64,000 bases of DNA from RPQJ01 sp052035645 (GTDB taxonomy: Bacteria; Pseudomonadota; Gammaproteobacteria; Steroidobacterales; Steroidobacteraceae), in the NCBI GenBank assembly GCA_052035645.1, contig JBPOHK010000109.1:1-64000 (forward strand), given 5' to 3'. The position numbers were made by a program, and so were the translations under genes. Of this stretch, positions 1 to 8,388 are shown one piece after another. Below the pieces are notes generated by a model. It saw only the letters and a program-made list of their open reading frames with translations. It searched no databases and was not told the origin of the DNA. Numbering within the stretch: the stretch's first letter is position 1; each line of letters begins with the position of its first letter.

Positions 1-233
1 CGATGCTCGCGCAACGCGATCTCGGCGTAGGCCCAGATGCGGTCCGACAGCCCCTCGAGGTCGCGCGCGTGCCGCTCGACGGCCGCGACCGCGGCCAGTT
101 TCGCAGCGCTGGGTTCGGCCGGGCCAACGACGGCCGCGGCGTCCTGCGCCCGGGCACCGCCTGCCGCCAGCACGGCCAGCAGCGCAGCGACACGAGCCGC
201 CGCGCGCGGCCAGGACACGTTCATGGTCGACAT
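1..233 (-). CDS. M20 family amidohydrolase/peptidase, N-terminal fragment (runs off the window)
   Basis: Only the first 77 or so codons are inside the window. Reading the minus strand from ATG at 233, a GGGAGAG ribosome site lies just upstream. The product starts with a typical signal peptide (two arginines, then an Ala/Leu-rich core ending GARAQD), so export is likely. The mature start reads LSDRIWAYAEIALRE, which resembles the start of M20 amidohydrolases of the AbgB (aminobenzoyl-glutamate utilisation) type. A second in-frame ATG at 224 is possible, but the ribosome site favours 233. The catalytic metal-binding part lies outside the window, so substrate cannot be judged. It follows queF in the same direction with a 22-nt gap. 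Confidence 0.6.
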   Translation of the reverse strand, partial: MSTMNVSWPRAAARVAALLAVLAAGGARAQDAAAVVGPAEPSAAKLAAVAAVERHARDLEGLSDRIWAYAEIALREH

Positions 234-255
234 CGTTCTCTCCCGACGCTGTGTT

Positions 256-732
256 TCAACCACGGCCACGATAGGTCGCGACGCCCTGCTCCGGGATCCA
301 CAGCCCGGCGGGCGGGCGGCCCGTCTGCCAGAACACGTCGATCGGCATGCCGCCGCGCGGGTACCAGTAGCCGCCGATGCGCAGCCAGCGCGGCGCGAGC
401 AGCCCGACCAGGCGGTCCGCGATCGCGAGCGTGCAGTCCTCGTGGAACGCACCGTGGTTGCGGAAGCTGGTGAGGTACAGCTTCAGCGACTTGCTCTCCA
501 CCAGCCACCGGCCCGGCACGCAGTCGATCACCAGGTGCGCGAAATCCGGCTGGCCGGTGATCGGGCACAGCGAGGTGAACTCCGGCGCGGTGAAGCGCGC
601 GAGATAGAGCTTGCGCGGATGCGGGTTCGGCACGCGCTCGAGCACCGCCGCGTCCGGCGAGGCCGGGATCGCGGTGGTGGCGCCGAGCTGCGTGAGGCCG
701 GCGTACGCGCGCGGCCGCCTGCGCGTGCTCAC
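256..732 (-). CDS. queF: NADPH-dependent 7-cyano-7-deazaguanine reductase (preQ0 reductase, short QueF type)
   Basis: Cytosolic enzyme reducing the nitrile of preQ0 to the amine preQ1 in queuosine tRNA modification. The 158-residue product has the family motif SLCPITGQPDF with the nucleophile Cys56 and Asp63, then the substrate-binding stretch starting VESKS (Glu79) and NHGAFHED (His97). The length fits the short type I QueF rather than the roughly 280-residue E. coli form. The start is GTG at 732, which overlaps the TGA stop of the upstream M3 peptidase gene (GTGA), indicating translational coupling. A queuosine-precursor transporter gene lies far away in the same window at 42730-43500. The coupling to a peptidase has no obvious metabolic logic. 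Confidence 0.93.
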   Translation of the reverse strand: MSTRRRPRAYAGLTQLGATTAIPASPDAAVLERVPNPHPRKLYLARFTAPEFTSLCPITGQPDFAHLVIDCVPGRWLVESKSLKLYLTSFRNHGAFHEDCTLAIADRLVGLLAPRWLRIGGYWYPRGGMPIDVFWQTGRPPAGLWIPEQGVATYRGRG

Positions 733-2630
733 CGGCCGAGGTCCTTCGCGTAGAGCCGCTCCATCTCGTCCATGATCGCGTTCATCTCGCGGATCGCCGC
801 ATTGAAGGGCGCCGAGGTGGTCATGTCGACCCCGGCGTCGCGCAGCAGCTCGACCGGATACTTCGAGGAGCCCGAGGACAGCATGCGCAGGTAGGCGTCG
901 CGGTTGCGGGCCGCCTTGCCGGACTTCACCGCCGCCTTGCCGATGATGCCGTCGGCCAGCGACATGCCGCCGATCATGCTGGTCGCGTACTGGTAGACGT
1001 AGAAGTTGCGGTAGAAGTGCGGGATGTAGGCCCACTCGGCGCCGTAGGTGTCGGCGACCTTCACCACGCCCTGGTCGTGACCGTAGTACTCGCGCAGCAG
1101 CGCGAGGTACTGCTGGTTGAGCCAGTCCGCCGTGAGCGGCTCGCCGCGCTCCACGGCCTCGTGCATCTTCAGCTCGAACTCGGCGAACAGCACCTGGCGG
1201 AACAGCGTGGTGCGCATGTTGTCGAGGTAGCTCGCCAGCAGGAACAGGCGCGTGCGGCCGTCCCGGGTCTGGTCGAGCATGTGGTGCAGCAGGAGGTTCT
1301 CGTTCAGCGTCGAGGCGACCTCGGCCACGAAGGTCGAGTAGCCGGCCGTCGCGTACGGCTGCGCGGCCGACGCCAGGTACGAGTGCATCGAGTGCCCGGA
1401 CTCGTGCGCCAGCGTCGACACGTCGTCCCACGCGCCGTTGAAGTTCAACAGCTGGTAGGGGTGCACGCCGTAGACGGTGTTGCTGTAGGCGCCGGGGCTC
1501 TTGCCGGTGTTCGGCAGGAAATCGACCCAGCGCTCGCCGTAGCCGCGGCGCAGCGTCTCGACGTAGGCGCTGCCGAGCGGCGCGAACGAGTCGAGCGTCA
1601 GGGCCATCGCCTGCTCCGGCGTGTACTGCAGATCGACGCTGGCGACGATCGGCGCATACAGGTCCTCGTAGCCGAGCTGCGGCAGGCCCATGATCTTCTG
1701 GCGCAGCTTCAGGTAGCGGTGCAGCGTGGGCAGGTTCGCGTGCACGTCGGCGAGCAGCTGGGTGTACACGCTGCGCGGGATGTTGAAGTCGAACAGCGCG
1801 GCATCCAGCGAGGAATCGAAGCGGCGCACGTTCTTCGCCACGACGTGCGACTGCACGTGCGCGTTGAGCGTGGTGGCGAGCGTGCGGGTGTACTGGCCGT
1901 AGGCGCCGAAGAACGCCTGGAACACGAGGTCGCGGTCCGCCTTGACGGTCGAGGCCCGGTACCGGGTGAAGGCCGCCGCGTCGAGGCGCAGCTTCTCGCC
2001 GGTCGACAAGGTGACCTCGGGCCAGGGCAGTTCGGCGCTCGTGAAAACGGAGCGCACGTCGCCGCCGGCCTGCGCCATGACGCCGGCCTGGGCGAAGACC
2101 TTCTCCTCTGGACCGGACAGCGTGTGCGGGGCGGCGCGCAGGATGTCGTCGAGGTACATCCGGTACTGCCCGAGCTTCGGCTCCTCGGCGAGGTAGCGGT
2201 CGATCGTCGGCTTGCCGATCGCCAGGATCTCGGGCCGCATGAACGCCGTGGCGGCGAGGAAGTCCGAGTAGACCTGCCCCGCCTCGGTCTGCATCTGCTG
2301 GTGCCGGGACACCCGCGTGTCCTGGTCGTAGAGTTGCGCGGCGTAGGCGTACAGCCGGTCCACCCGCTGCGACACCTGCTCCCAGGCGCTCATCCCCCCG
2401 AGCAGGGCGCCGGCCGACCCGCCGAGCTTGCCCTGCCACTGGCCGAGGCCGGGCAGGTCCTTGACGATGGCCTGCTTGGCGGCGACCCAGGCGGCCTCGT
2501 CCGGATACAGGCTGCGCATATCCCACTGATATTTCTCGGGTATTTCACTGCGCTCGGCCGCCGACAGCGGGCCGGAGAGCAACGCGGCGAGCAGCGCCAG
2601 GGCCAGCGCGCGCAACAGGGGCAGGGTCAT
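729..2630 (-). CDS. pepF: Secreted M3 family oligoendopeptidase F-like metallopeptidase
   Basis: Zinc oligopeptidase of 633 residues. The start is ATG at 2630, preceded by AGGAG. An N-terminal signal peptide (about residues 1-24, Leu/Ala-rich, ending PLSAAE) implies export, unlike the classic cytosolic PepF. The zinc site is clear: HESGH with His409, Glu410 and His413, and a second helix with Glu437 (FVAEVASTLNE) as likely third ligand. The family cleaves short peptides rather than folded proteins. The stop overlaps the queF start by GTGA. An in-frame upstream extension exists but lacks a ribosome site and would bury the signal peptide. The exact subfamily (PepF or another exported M3 clade) is less certain than the M3 assignment. 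Confidence 0.9.
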   Translation of the reverse strand: MTLPLLRALALALLAALLSGPLSAAERSEIPEKYQWDMRSLYPDEAAWVAAKQAIVKDLPGLGQWQGKLGGSAGALLGGMSAWEQVSQRVDRLYAYAAQLYDQDTRVSRHQQMQTEAGQVYSDFLAATAFMRPEILAIGKPTIDRYLAEEPKLGQYRMYLDDILRAAPHTLSGPEEKVFAQAGVMAQAGGDVRSVFTSAELPWPEVTLSTGEKLRLDAAAFTRYRASTVKADRDLVFQAFFGAYGQYTRTLATTLNAHVQSHVVAKNVRRFDSSLDAALFDFNIPRSVYTQLLADVHANLPTLHRYLKLRQKIMGLPQLGYEDLYAPIVASVDLQYTPEQAMALTLDSFAPLGSAYVETLRRGYGERWVDFLPNTGKSPGAYSNTVYGVHPYQLLNFNGAWDDVSTLAHESGHSMHSYLASAAQPYATAGYSTFVAEVASTLNENLLLHHMLDQTRDGRTRLFLLASYLDNMRTTLFRQVLFAEFELKMHEAVERGEPLTADWLNQQYLALLREYYGHDQGVVKVADTYGAEWAYIPHFYRNFYVYQYATSMIGGMSLADGIIGKAAVKSGKAARNRDAYLRMLSSGSSKYPVELLRDAGVDMTTSAPFNAAIREMNAIMDEMERLYAKDLGR

Positions 2631-2765
2631 GGGGTCTCCTGGATTCGGCCAAGCAGGCCGCAGATTCGAAGCCGCAAGCTTGCCTAGGAGCGGCCACTCC
2701 CTGCAACGTGGCGTCCTGTTAGTATTGCTGCGCCGCAACCAGAGCAACCGGTCACCGTCGCCAGG

Positions 2766-3614
2766 ATGCCCAAGCCACCCCGGTCCGCGAGGCGCAAGCC
2801 GCCACGCACCCTTTACACCCTGCTCGAAGGCCGGGCCCTGCTGGAGATGAGCCTGCTGCCCGCCGCGCTGCCGTGGCTGCAGCAGACGCCGCGCGGCGAC
2901 GGACACCCGGTGCTGCTGGTGCCGGGCTTCACCGCCAGCGACGCGACCCTCGTCGGCCTCAGCCTGTTCCTGCGCTCGCGCGGCTATCACGTCGAGACCT
3001 GGGGCCTCGGCCAGAACACCGGGTTCAAGCTCAAGTTCTCGCAGGCGCTCGAGCAGAAGGTACGCTTCCTGCACCACAAGCACGCGCGCAAGGTAAGCGT
3101 GGTGGGCTGGAGCCTCGGCGGCGTCTACGGCTTCTACACCGCGCACAACGCCCCCGAGTGCATCCGTTCCGTGGTCTCGCTCGGCAGCCCGATGAAGTTC
3201 GCGGTCGACAACTTCCGCGTTCCGCTGCTGGTGAAGACGATCTACCGGCTGCTGGCACACCCGATGGGCCCGGTGGCGCACCTCTCCAACGTGCGTGCGA
3301 AGGTCCTCAGGGCCCCGCCGCCCGTGCCTTCGACCTGCGTGTTCTCGATGACCGACGGCGTCGTGCCGCCCGAGGCGTCGCGCATCGAGGACACCGACGA
3401 CGACCAGCACGAGAACATCTGGGTGCCCGGCAGCCACATCGGTCTCGGCTTCAATGCCGCCGTGATGTGGATCCTCGCCGACCGGCTCGCGCAGCCGGAG
3501 GGCCACTGGAAGCCCTGGGAGCCGCGCGGCTTCAGCGGCTCGATCTATCGCCAGTGCGCCGCGCGACTCGGCCCGCCCGAGCGCCTGGGCGCCGCCGCCG
3601 CGGTCGCGGGCTGA
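2766..3614 (+). CDS. Alpha/beta-fold hydrolase
   Basis: A 282-residue alpha/beta hydrolase. The nucleophile elbow is GWSLGG with Ser116; a likely acid is Asp197 in SMTDGVVPP and the likely base is His224 in GSHIGLG, so a complete Ser-Asp-His triad is visible. The oxyanion region is VLLVPGFTAS near residue 50. There is no signal peptide and the start is Arg/Pro/Lys-rich. Substrate is unknown; esterase or lipase activity on small lipids is a guess from the lipid genes nearby. The start at 2766 has only a weak ribosome site; ATG at 2847 is an alternative, but starting there would drop about 27 residues before the conserved core. It is divergent from the M3 peptidase gene. Confidence 0.8.
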   Translation: MPKPPRSARRKPPRTLYTLLEGRALLEMSLLPAALPWLQQTPRGDGHPVLLVPGFTASDATLVGLSLFLRSRGYHVETWGLGQNTGFKLKFSQALEQKVRFLHHKHARKVSVVGWSLGGVYGFYTAHNAPECIRSVVSLGSPMKFAVDNFRVPLLVKTIYRLLAHPMGPVAHLSNVRAKVLRAPPPVPSTCVFSMTDGVVPPEASRIEDTDDDQHENIWVPGSHIGLGFNAAVMWILADRLAQPEGHWKPWEPRGFSGSIYRQCAARLGPPERLGAAAAVAG

Positions 3615-3623
3615 CCTCCGCCG

Positions 3624-5138
3624 TCAGGCGACCTTGCGCTTCGCCGAACCCTTGCGCTTGCCCGCCGCAGGCTGACCGCCCCTCGCCTTGCGCGCGCCCT
3701 TGCGGGCGCGCCCCCGCGCCGGCCGCTTGCGCGCCAGCGCGAGGTATTCCTGGAAGCTGTCGCGGATGCACTGGGCGAAGTGTTCCGGATCGGGAATCTG
3801 CTCCCGGCAGGACGTCGGCGAGATCAGGATCTTGCCGTCGTAGCTGGTGACGGCGAACACGAGGCCCATGCCGTCCGAGATCGGCATGATGGCCGAGAAG
3901 TACGTCATGCGCGCGCCGTTCAGGTAGAGCGGGATCGCCGGCCCCGGCACGTTCGTGATGGTGCAGCTCGCGAGCGGCGCGCGCCGGCCCATGCCCAGCG
4001 ACGAGCCGGCCAGCAGGCGCGCCGACATCGCCAGCGTCGCCGCCGGCGCGTGCTTCGAGATGTCCGTGAGTTCCTTGGCGCCGACGGCCTGCTCGATGTC
4101 CTCGTCCGCCGCCGTGTGCCGCTGGATCGACCGCAGGCGACGCACCGGGTCCTCGAACTCGGTGCCGAGCGGCACGCGCATGAGGCTGAGGCTGTGCCCG
4201 CCCGAGCCGCCGCCCTCGTTGTTGCGCACCGAGACCGGCGCGACCGACACGAGGCTCGGCCCCGGCAGCTCGTCGTGGGTGAGCAGGTAGCGGCGCAGCC
4301 CGCCGCCGCAGACCGCCAGCACGGCGTCGTTGATGGTCGCGCCCGGCACGAGCTCGCGGATCTCCTTGAACTCGCTGATGAGGAAGCGCCGCGACTCGAA
4401 CACGCGGTGCGGGGAGACTTCCGAGTTGAAGCGCGTGATCGGCAGGCGCTCCGGGTGCAGCCAGAGGTCGCCGAGCGAGCCGAGCACCGCGGGCGTGATG
4501 TTCTTGAGCGCGCGCGTGAGCGGGGCGGCGAACAGCAGCGGCTGCACGAAGTTGTGCAGGGCGGCGCGGGCGAGCAGCGACAGCGCGCCCGGCGGCGACT
4601 CGGGGAACCAGGGCTCGGGCGGCTCCGGGGCCGGCGGCACCGCCGTGGTGTCGTGCAGCAGCGTGGTGATCTCGGCGCCCGCGCGCACGTCGATCGCGGC
4701 GTGATGCACCTTGGCGAGGATGCCGAAGCTGTCCTTGGGCAGGTCGAGGAAGGAGTCGAGCCCCTCGACGAGGTAGAGCTCCCACAGCGGCTTCGACATG
4801 TCGAGCGGCCGCGCGTGGATGCGCGAGGCCTGGATGCAGAACTGGCGCCAGTCGCCGGGCTTCGGCAGCGCGATGTGGCGCACGTGGTACTCGAGGTCGA
4901 AGCTCTCGTCCTCGATCCAGTACGGGTAGTCGAGCTCGAGCGGGACGCGCAGCAGCTTCTGGCGGAAGATCGGCGAGAGGTGCAGCCGGCTCGCGATGTG
5001 CTTCAGCAGGCCCTTGAAGCGCACGCGGCCGTCCGGCGCCGTCGACGGGTCGTAGATCGACAGCAGCGTGATGTTGGAATTGGAGTGCCCCGAGTCCGCG
5101 TATACGAACCGGGCATCTTCACCGTGCAGCTGACGCAT
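3624..5138 (-). CDS. Wax ester synthase/acyl-CoA:diacylglycerol acyltransferase (WS/DGAT family)
   Basis: A 504-residue member of the bacterial WS/DGAT family, which moves acyl groups from acyl-CoA to fatty alcohols or diacylglycerol to make storage wax esters or triacylglycerol. The catalytic HHxxxD motif is present as HHAAID at residues 145-150. The PLW near 117 and the NVPGP and FAVTSYDGK motifs of the C-terminal domain are also present. Start ATG at 5138 gives the usual N-terminus. The last 35 or so residues are an Arg/Lys/Ala/Gly-rich basic tail not typical of the family core, perhaps for membrane or lipid-body binding (inference). It closes a minus-strand run of lipid genes that could supply or consume acyl-CoA. 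Confidence 0.92.
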   Translation of the reverse strand: MRQLHGEDARFVYADSGHSNSNITLLSIYDPSTAPDGRVRFKGLLKHIASRLHLSPIFRQKLLRVPLELDYPYWIEDESFDLEYHVRHIALPKPGDWRQFCIQASRIHARPLDMSKPLWELYLVEGLDSFLDLPKDSFGILAKVHHAAIDVRAGAEITTLLHDTTAVPPAPEPPEPWFPESPPGALSLLARAALHNFVQPLLFAAPLTRALKNITPAVLGSLGDLWLHPERLPITRFNSEVSPHRVFESRRFLISEFKEIRELVPGATINDAVLAVCGGGLRRYLLTHDELPGPSLVSVAPVSVRNNEGGGSGGHSLSLMRVPLGTEFEDPVRRLRSIQRHTAADEDIEQAVGAKELTDISKHAPAATLAMSARLLAGSSLGMGRRAPLASCTITNVPGPAIPLYLNGARMTYFSAIMPISDGMGLVFAVTSYDGKILISPTSCREQIPDPEHFAQCIRDSFQEYLALARKRPARGRARKGARKARGGQPAAGKRKGSAKRKVA

Positions 5139-5236
5139 GTCCTGGCGCCCCCAGCCGTCCCTCGACGGCGTCCCGACCGAGTCTAGCACCGGGGCCGCGT
5201 CCGGCGGCTCAGCGGGAACTGCGTACCCCGCGCGGG

Positions 5237-6040
5237 TCAGGACTTGACCTTGAGGAACCCGCCGGCACGCCAGCCGTCCTTGACCTTGCGCATCCCCGCC
5301 AGCCAGCGCTCGTAGTCGGCGGCCTTCTTCTGGAAATAGCCGAGTACCTCGGGGTGGGTGAGGATCAGGAACCGTCGCGCGGCGATGCCCGCGACGATGG
5401 CCTGCGCCGCCTGCTCGACGGTGAGCACGCCGGGCACCGCGCCGGCCGCGGTCGATTCCTCGAGCCCGGTGATGGCGGTGGCGACATATTGCGGGCAGAC
5501 GACGCCCGCGTGGATGCCGCGCTCGGCATAGGTGATGGCGAGCGACTCGGCGAGCGCCACAGCCGCATGCTTGGTGGCGCTGTACGGCGTGTCGCCGACC
5601 TGGTTGAGCAGGCCGGCCGCCGAGGCGACGTTCACCAGCGAGCCGGCGCCGCGCGCCAGCATGCCCGGCAGCACGGCCCGGCACGCGTACACGTGCGCCA
5701 TGACGTGCACGTCCCACATGCGCCGCCAGGCCTCGTTCGGCGCCGACAGCGCATCGTCGAGATCGAGCGCCGCCGAGCCGAATCCCGCGTTCGAGACGAG
5801 CACGTCGATGCGGCCGAAGCGCTGCTCCGCCGCCGCCACGGCCGACCGCACCGCTGCCTCGTCCGCCACGTCGCACTCGAGGCCGAGTCCGTCGAGTTCG
5901 GCGGCCGTCGCGCGCGCCTGCGCCCCGTCGAGGTCGACGACCACGACCCGCGCGCCCCGCCGCTGGAACTCGCGGCACACGGCGCGGCCGATGCCGCGCC
6001 CGGCGCCGGTGACGAACGCGACCTGTCCGGCGAAGTCCAT
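5237..6040 (-). CDS. Short-chain dehydrogenase/reductase (SDR)
   Basis: A 267-residue classical SDR. The N-terminal cofactor site is TGAGRGIG (residues 11-18), with VDLDG after beta 2 (acidic, so NAD(H) preference is plausible), NAG near residue 90, and the YSATK catalytic Tyr-Lys with Ser upstream. Substrate is not readable. Start ATG at 6040 lies 3 nt after the stop of the acyl-CoA dehydrogenase gene, so the two are co-transcribed and probably coupled. Position in the operon points to a hydroxyacyl or ketoacyl intermediate. The C-terminal 60 residues (LTHPEVLGYFQKK, then DYERWL) follow the pattern of SDRs found with acyl-CoA dehydrogenases. Confidence 0.9.
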   Translation of the reverse strand: MDFAGQVAFVTGAGRGIGRAVCREFQRRGARVVVVDLDGAQARATAAELDGLGLECDVADEAAVRSAVAAAEQRFGRIDVLVSNAGFGSAALDLDDALSAPNEAWRRMWDVHVMAHVYACRAVLPGMLARGAGSLVNVASAAGLLNQVGDTPYSATKHAAVALAESLAITYAERGIHAGVVCPQYVATAITGLEESTAAGAVPGVLTVEQAAQAIVAGIAARRFLILTHPEVLGYFQKKAADYERWLAGMRKVKDGWRAGGFLKVKS

Positions 6041-6043
6041 GGC

Positions 6044-7273
6044 TCAGGGCTTCTTCTGGGTGTAGCGGGACAGCTCGAGCTTCGCGACGTGGTTGCGGTG
6101 CACCTCGTCCGGGCCGTCCGCGATCCTGAGCGTGCGCGACATCGCGTAGGCCCAGCCGAGCCCGAAGTCGTCGGTCACGCCCGCGCCGCCGAACAGCTGG
6201 ATCGCCTGGTCGATGACCTGGCACGCGACGTTCGGCGCGACCACCTTGATCATTGCGATCTCCTTCTGCGCGGCCTTGTTGCCGGCCGTGTCCATCTTCC
6301 AGGCCGCGTGCAGCACGAGGAAACGCGCCTGGTCGATCTTCATGCGCGCCTCCGCGATGCGCTCGCGCCAGACGCCCTGCTCGGCCAGCGTGCGGTGGAA
6401 CGCGACGCGCGTGGTGGCGCGCCGGCACATCTCCTCGAGGGCCCGCTCGGCGAGGCCGATCTGGCGCATGCAGTGGTGGATGCGGCCGGGACCGAGCCGG
6501 CCCTGGGCGATCTCGAAGCCGCGCCCTTCGCCGAGCAGCAGGTTCGACACCGGCACCCGCACGTCCTTGAAGTCGACCTCGGGGTGGCCGTGCGGCTCGT
6601 CGAGGTAGCCGAACACCGGTACGTGGCGCACCAGGCTCACTCCCGGCGTGTCCATCGGCACCAGGATCATGGACTGCTGGCGGTGGATGTCCGGGTTCTT
6701 CGGGTCGGTCTTGCCCATGAAGATGAGGATCCTGCAGCGCGGGTCGGAGGCGCCGGAGGTCCACCACTTGCGGGCGTTGATGACGTAGTGGTCGCCGTCG
6801 CGCTCCACGCGCGCGGCGATGTTGGTCGCGTCCGAGGACGCCACCGCGGGTTCCGTCATGGCGAATCCCGAGCGGATCGTCCCGGCGAGCAGCGGCTCGA
6901 GCCACTGCTGCTTCTGTGCCTCGTTGCCGTAGCGTTCGAGCACTTCCATGTTGCCGGTGTCGGGCGCCGAGCAGTTGAAGACCTCCGGCGCGATGTGCGA
7001 GCGGCCCATGATCTCGCACAGTGGCGCGTACTCGAGGTTCGTGAGACCCGCGCCGCGCCCGGACTCGGGCAGGAACAGGTTCCAAAGCCCCTGCGCCTTC
7101 GCGCGGGCCTTGAGTTCCTCCATGACGCGGGTGGGCACCCAGCCGTTGCCCTTCGCCTTGTTGTCGGCGATCTCGGCGAAGAACCGCTCCTCGTTCGGGT
7201 AGATGTGCTCGTCCATGAACGCGCCGAGGCGCTTCTGCAGGTCCTTGACTCGCGGGGAATGCTCGAAGTCCAT
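6044..7273 (-). CDS. Acyl-CoA dehydrogenase, ACAD10/11-like dehydrogenase half
   Basis: A 409-residue flavin acyl-CoA dehydrogenase. The FAD/substrate motifs FAMTEP and KWWTSGA sit mid-protein, GRLGPGRIHHCMRQIG marks the C-terminal helical domain, and the end has QLFGGAGVTDD and DGPDEVHRNHVAKLEL; the position of the usual catalytic Glu falls in this acidic DGPDE stretch. Together with the adjacent APH-type kinase gene it reproduces, as two proteins, the layout of vertebrate ACAD10/ACAD11 and of LvaA/LvaC in Pseudomonas, where a 4-hydroxyacyl-CoA is phosphorylated and the phosphate then eliminated to allow beta-oxidation. That role is inferred from the pairing. GAGGAG precedes ATG at 7273. The upstream kinase gene ends 10 nt before this start. 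Confidence 0.9.
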   Translation of the reverse strand: MDFEHSPRVKDLQKRLGAFMDEHIYPNEERFFAEIADNKAKGNGWVPTRVMEELKARAKAQGLWNLFLPESGRGAGLTNLEYAPLCEIMGRSHIAPEVFNCSAPDTGNMEVLERYGNEAQKQQWLEPLLAGTIRSGFAMTEPAVASSDATNIAARVERDGDHYVINARKWWTSGASDPRCRILIFMGKTDPKNPDIHRQQSMILVPMDTPGVSLVRHVPVFGYLDEPHGHPEVDFKDVRVPVSNLLLGEGRGFEIAQGRLGPGRIHHCMRQIGLAERALEEMCRRATTRVAFHRTLAEQGVWRERIAEARMKIDQARFLVLHAAWKMDTAGNKAAQKEIAMIKVVAPNVACQVIDQAIQLFGGAGVTDDFGLGWAYAMSRTLRIADGPDEVHRNHVAKLELSRYTQKKP

Positions 7274-7283
7274 GCTCGTCTCC

Positions 7284-8348
7284 TCAGGAAAGCTTCAGCC
7301 GCTCGACCTGGCGCCAGGCCAGCTCGGCGAGCGGGCGCGCGGCCCGTCCGGTCTGCATCGCCTCGGCGCTGGAGGCGTTGCCCTGCAGCGCCCGCGCCAT
7401 CACGCCCTGCGCGATGGCCGCGATGCGGAACAGGTTGTAGGCCATGTAGTACTCCCAGTCGCGCCCGGCGACGTCCGCGCGCCCGGTGCGCCGGCAATAG
7501 CGCTCGAGGTAGTCGCGCTCGGCGGGAATGCCGAGCCCGGCGAAGTCGGCGTCCGCGAGGCCGCGGAACACGCCCGGCGGAATGCGCCAGACCATGCAGT
7601 GGTACGCGAAGTCCGCGAGCGGGTGCCCGAGCGTCGACAGTTCCCAGTCGAGCACCGCCAGGATCCGCGGCTCGCTCGGGTGGAAGATGACGTTGTCGAT
7701 GCGGTAGTCGCCGTGGACGATGCGGGTCTCGTCGCTGGCCGGGATGTTGGCGGGCAGCCACGCGATCAGGTTGTCCATGGCCTCGATCTTCTCGGTCTCG
7801 GAGGCCTGGTACTGCTTGCTCCAGCGCGCGACCTGCCGCGCGATGTACTCGCCCGTCTTGCCGAAGTCGCCGAGGCCGATGGCCGCCGGGTCGATGCTGT
7901 GCAGCGCAGCGACCACGCGGTTGACCTCGTCGTGGATGGCGCCGCGCTCGGCGGGACTCGACTCCGGCAGCCGCGGGTCCCAGAACACGCGGCCCGGCAC
8001 GTAGTCCATGAGGTAGAACGCCGTGCCGATCACCTCGCCGTCCTCGCACAACGCGTGGGTGCGCGGCACGGGCACGTCGCTGCCCGCCAGCGCGCTGATC
8101 ACCCGGTACTCGCGGTCCACCGCGTGCGCCGACGGCAGCAGCTTGCCGGGCGGCTTGCGGCGCAGCACGTAGCGGTGCGGGCCGGCCGTCACGAGGTACG
8201 TCGGGTTGGACTGGCCGCCCTTGAACTGGGCGACCTCCACCTCCGTTGCGCCCGGCTGGACGTTCGCGCGCAGCCACGCCGCGAATCGTCCGACGTCGAA
8301 GGCGTGCTGCGGGGCGACCGGGCGGGTGGACGGGGACGAATCGGTCAT
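7284..8348 (-). CDS. APH-family phosphotransferase, ACAD10/11-like kinase half (possible 4-hydroxyacyl-CoA kinase)
   Basis: A 354-residue protein-kinase-like phosphotransferase of the aminoglycoside phosphotransferase superfamily. Visible sites: Lys65 in VLRRKP (ATP), the catalytic loop HGDYRIDN with Asp214 and Asn219, and the metal-binding Asp234 in LDWE. The specific pattern GGQSNPTY near residue 45 and LDWELSTLGHPLAD is that of the ACAD10/11 N-terminal domain rather than of drug-resistance kinases. The known role of that family is phosphorylation of the 4-hydroxyl of 4-hydroxyacyl-CoA. It is directly followed by the matching dehydrogenase gene, 10 nt away, which supports the call. Antibiotic inactivation is unlikely. 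Confidence 0.88.
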   Translation of the reverse strand: MTDSSPSTRPVAPQHAFDVGRFAAWLRANVQPGATEVEVAQFKGGQSNPTYLVTAGPHRYVLRRKPPGKLLPSAHAVDREYRVISALAGSDVPVPRTHALCEDGEVIGTAFYLMDYVPGRVFWDPRLPESSPAERGAIHDEVNRVVAALHSIDPAAIGLGDFGKTGEYIARQVARWSKQYQASETEKIEAMDNLIAWLPANIPASDETRIVHGDYRIDNVIFHPSEPRILAVLDWELSTLGHPLADFAYHCMVWRIPPGVFRGLADADFAGLGIPAERDYLERYCRRTGRADVAGRDWEYYMAYNLFRIAAIAQGVMARALQGNASSAEAMQTGRAARPLAELAWRQVERLKLS

Positions 8349-8388
8349 CGCGACGGGCTCCTCGAATCGGCGGACCGGGGACGGGATT

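Noticed and set aside
256..2526. A 756-residue frame on the minus strand covering queF and the peptidase gene
   Set aside because: It is the real queF frame extended upstream through the wrong frame of the M3 peptidase gene; composition there is Arg/Ala/Gly/Pro shadow sequence.
5139..7085. Long N-terminal extension of the WS/DGAT frame across the SDR and dehydrogenase genes
   Set aside because: The extension is the off-frame shadow of those genes; WS/DGAT homology begins at Met 5138.
7284..8348. Aminoglycoside resistance kinase
   Set aside because: The fold is APH-like, but the motif set and the neighbouring dehydrogenase match ACAD10/11-type acyl-CoA kinases.
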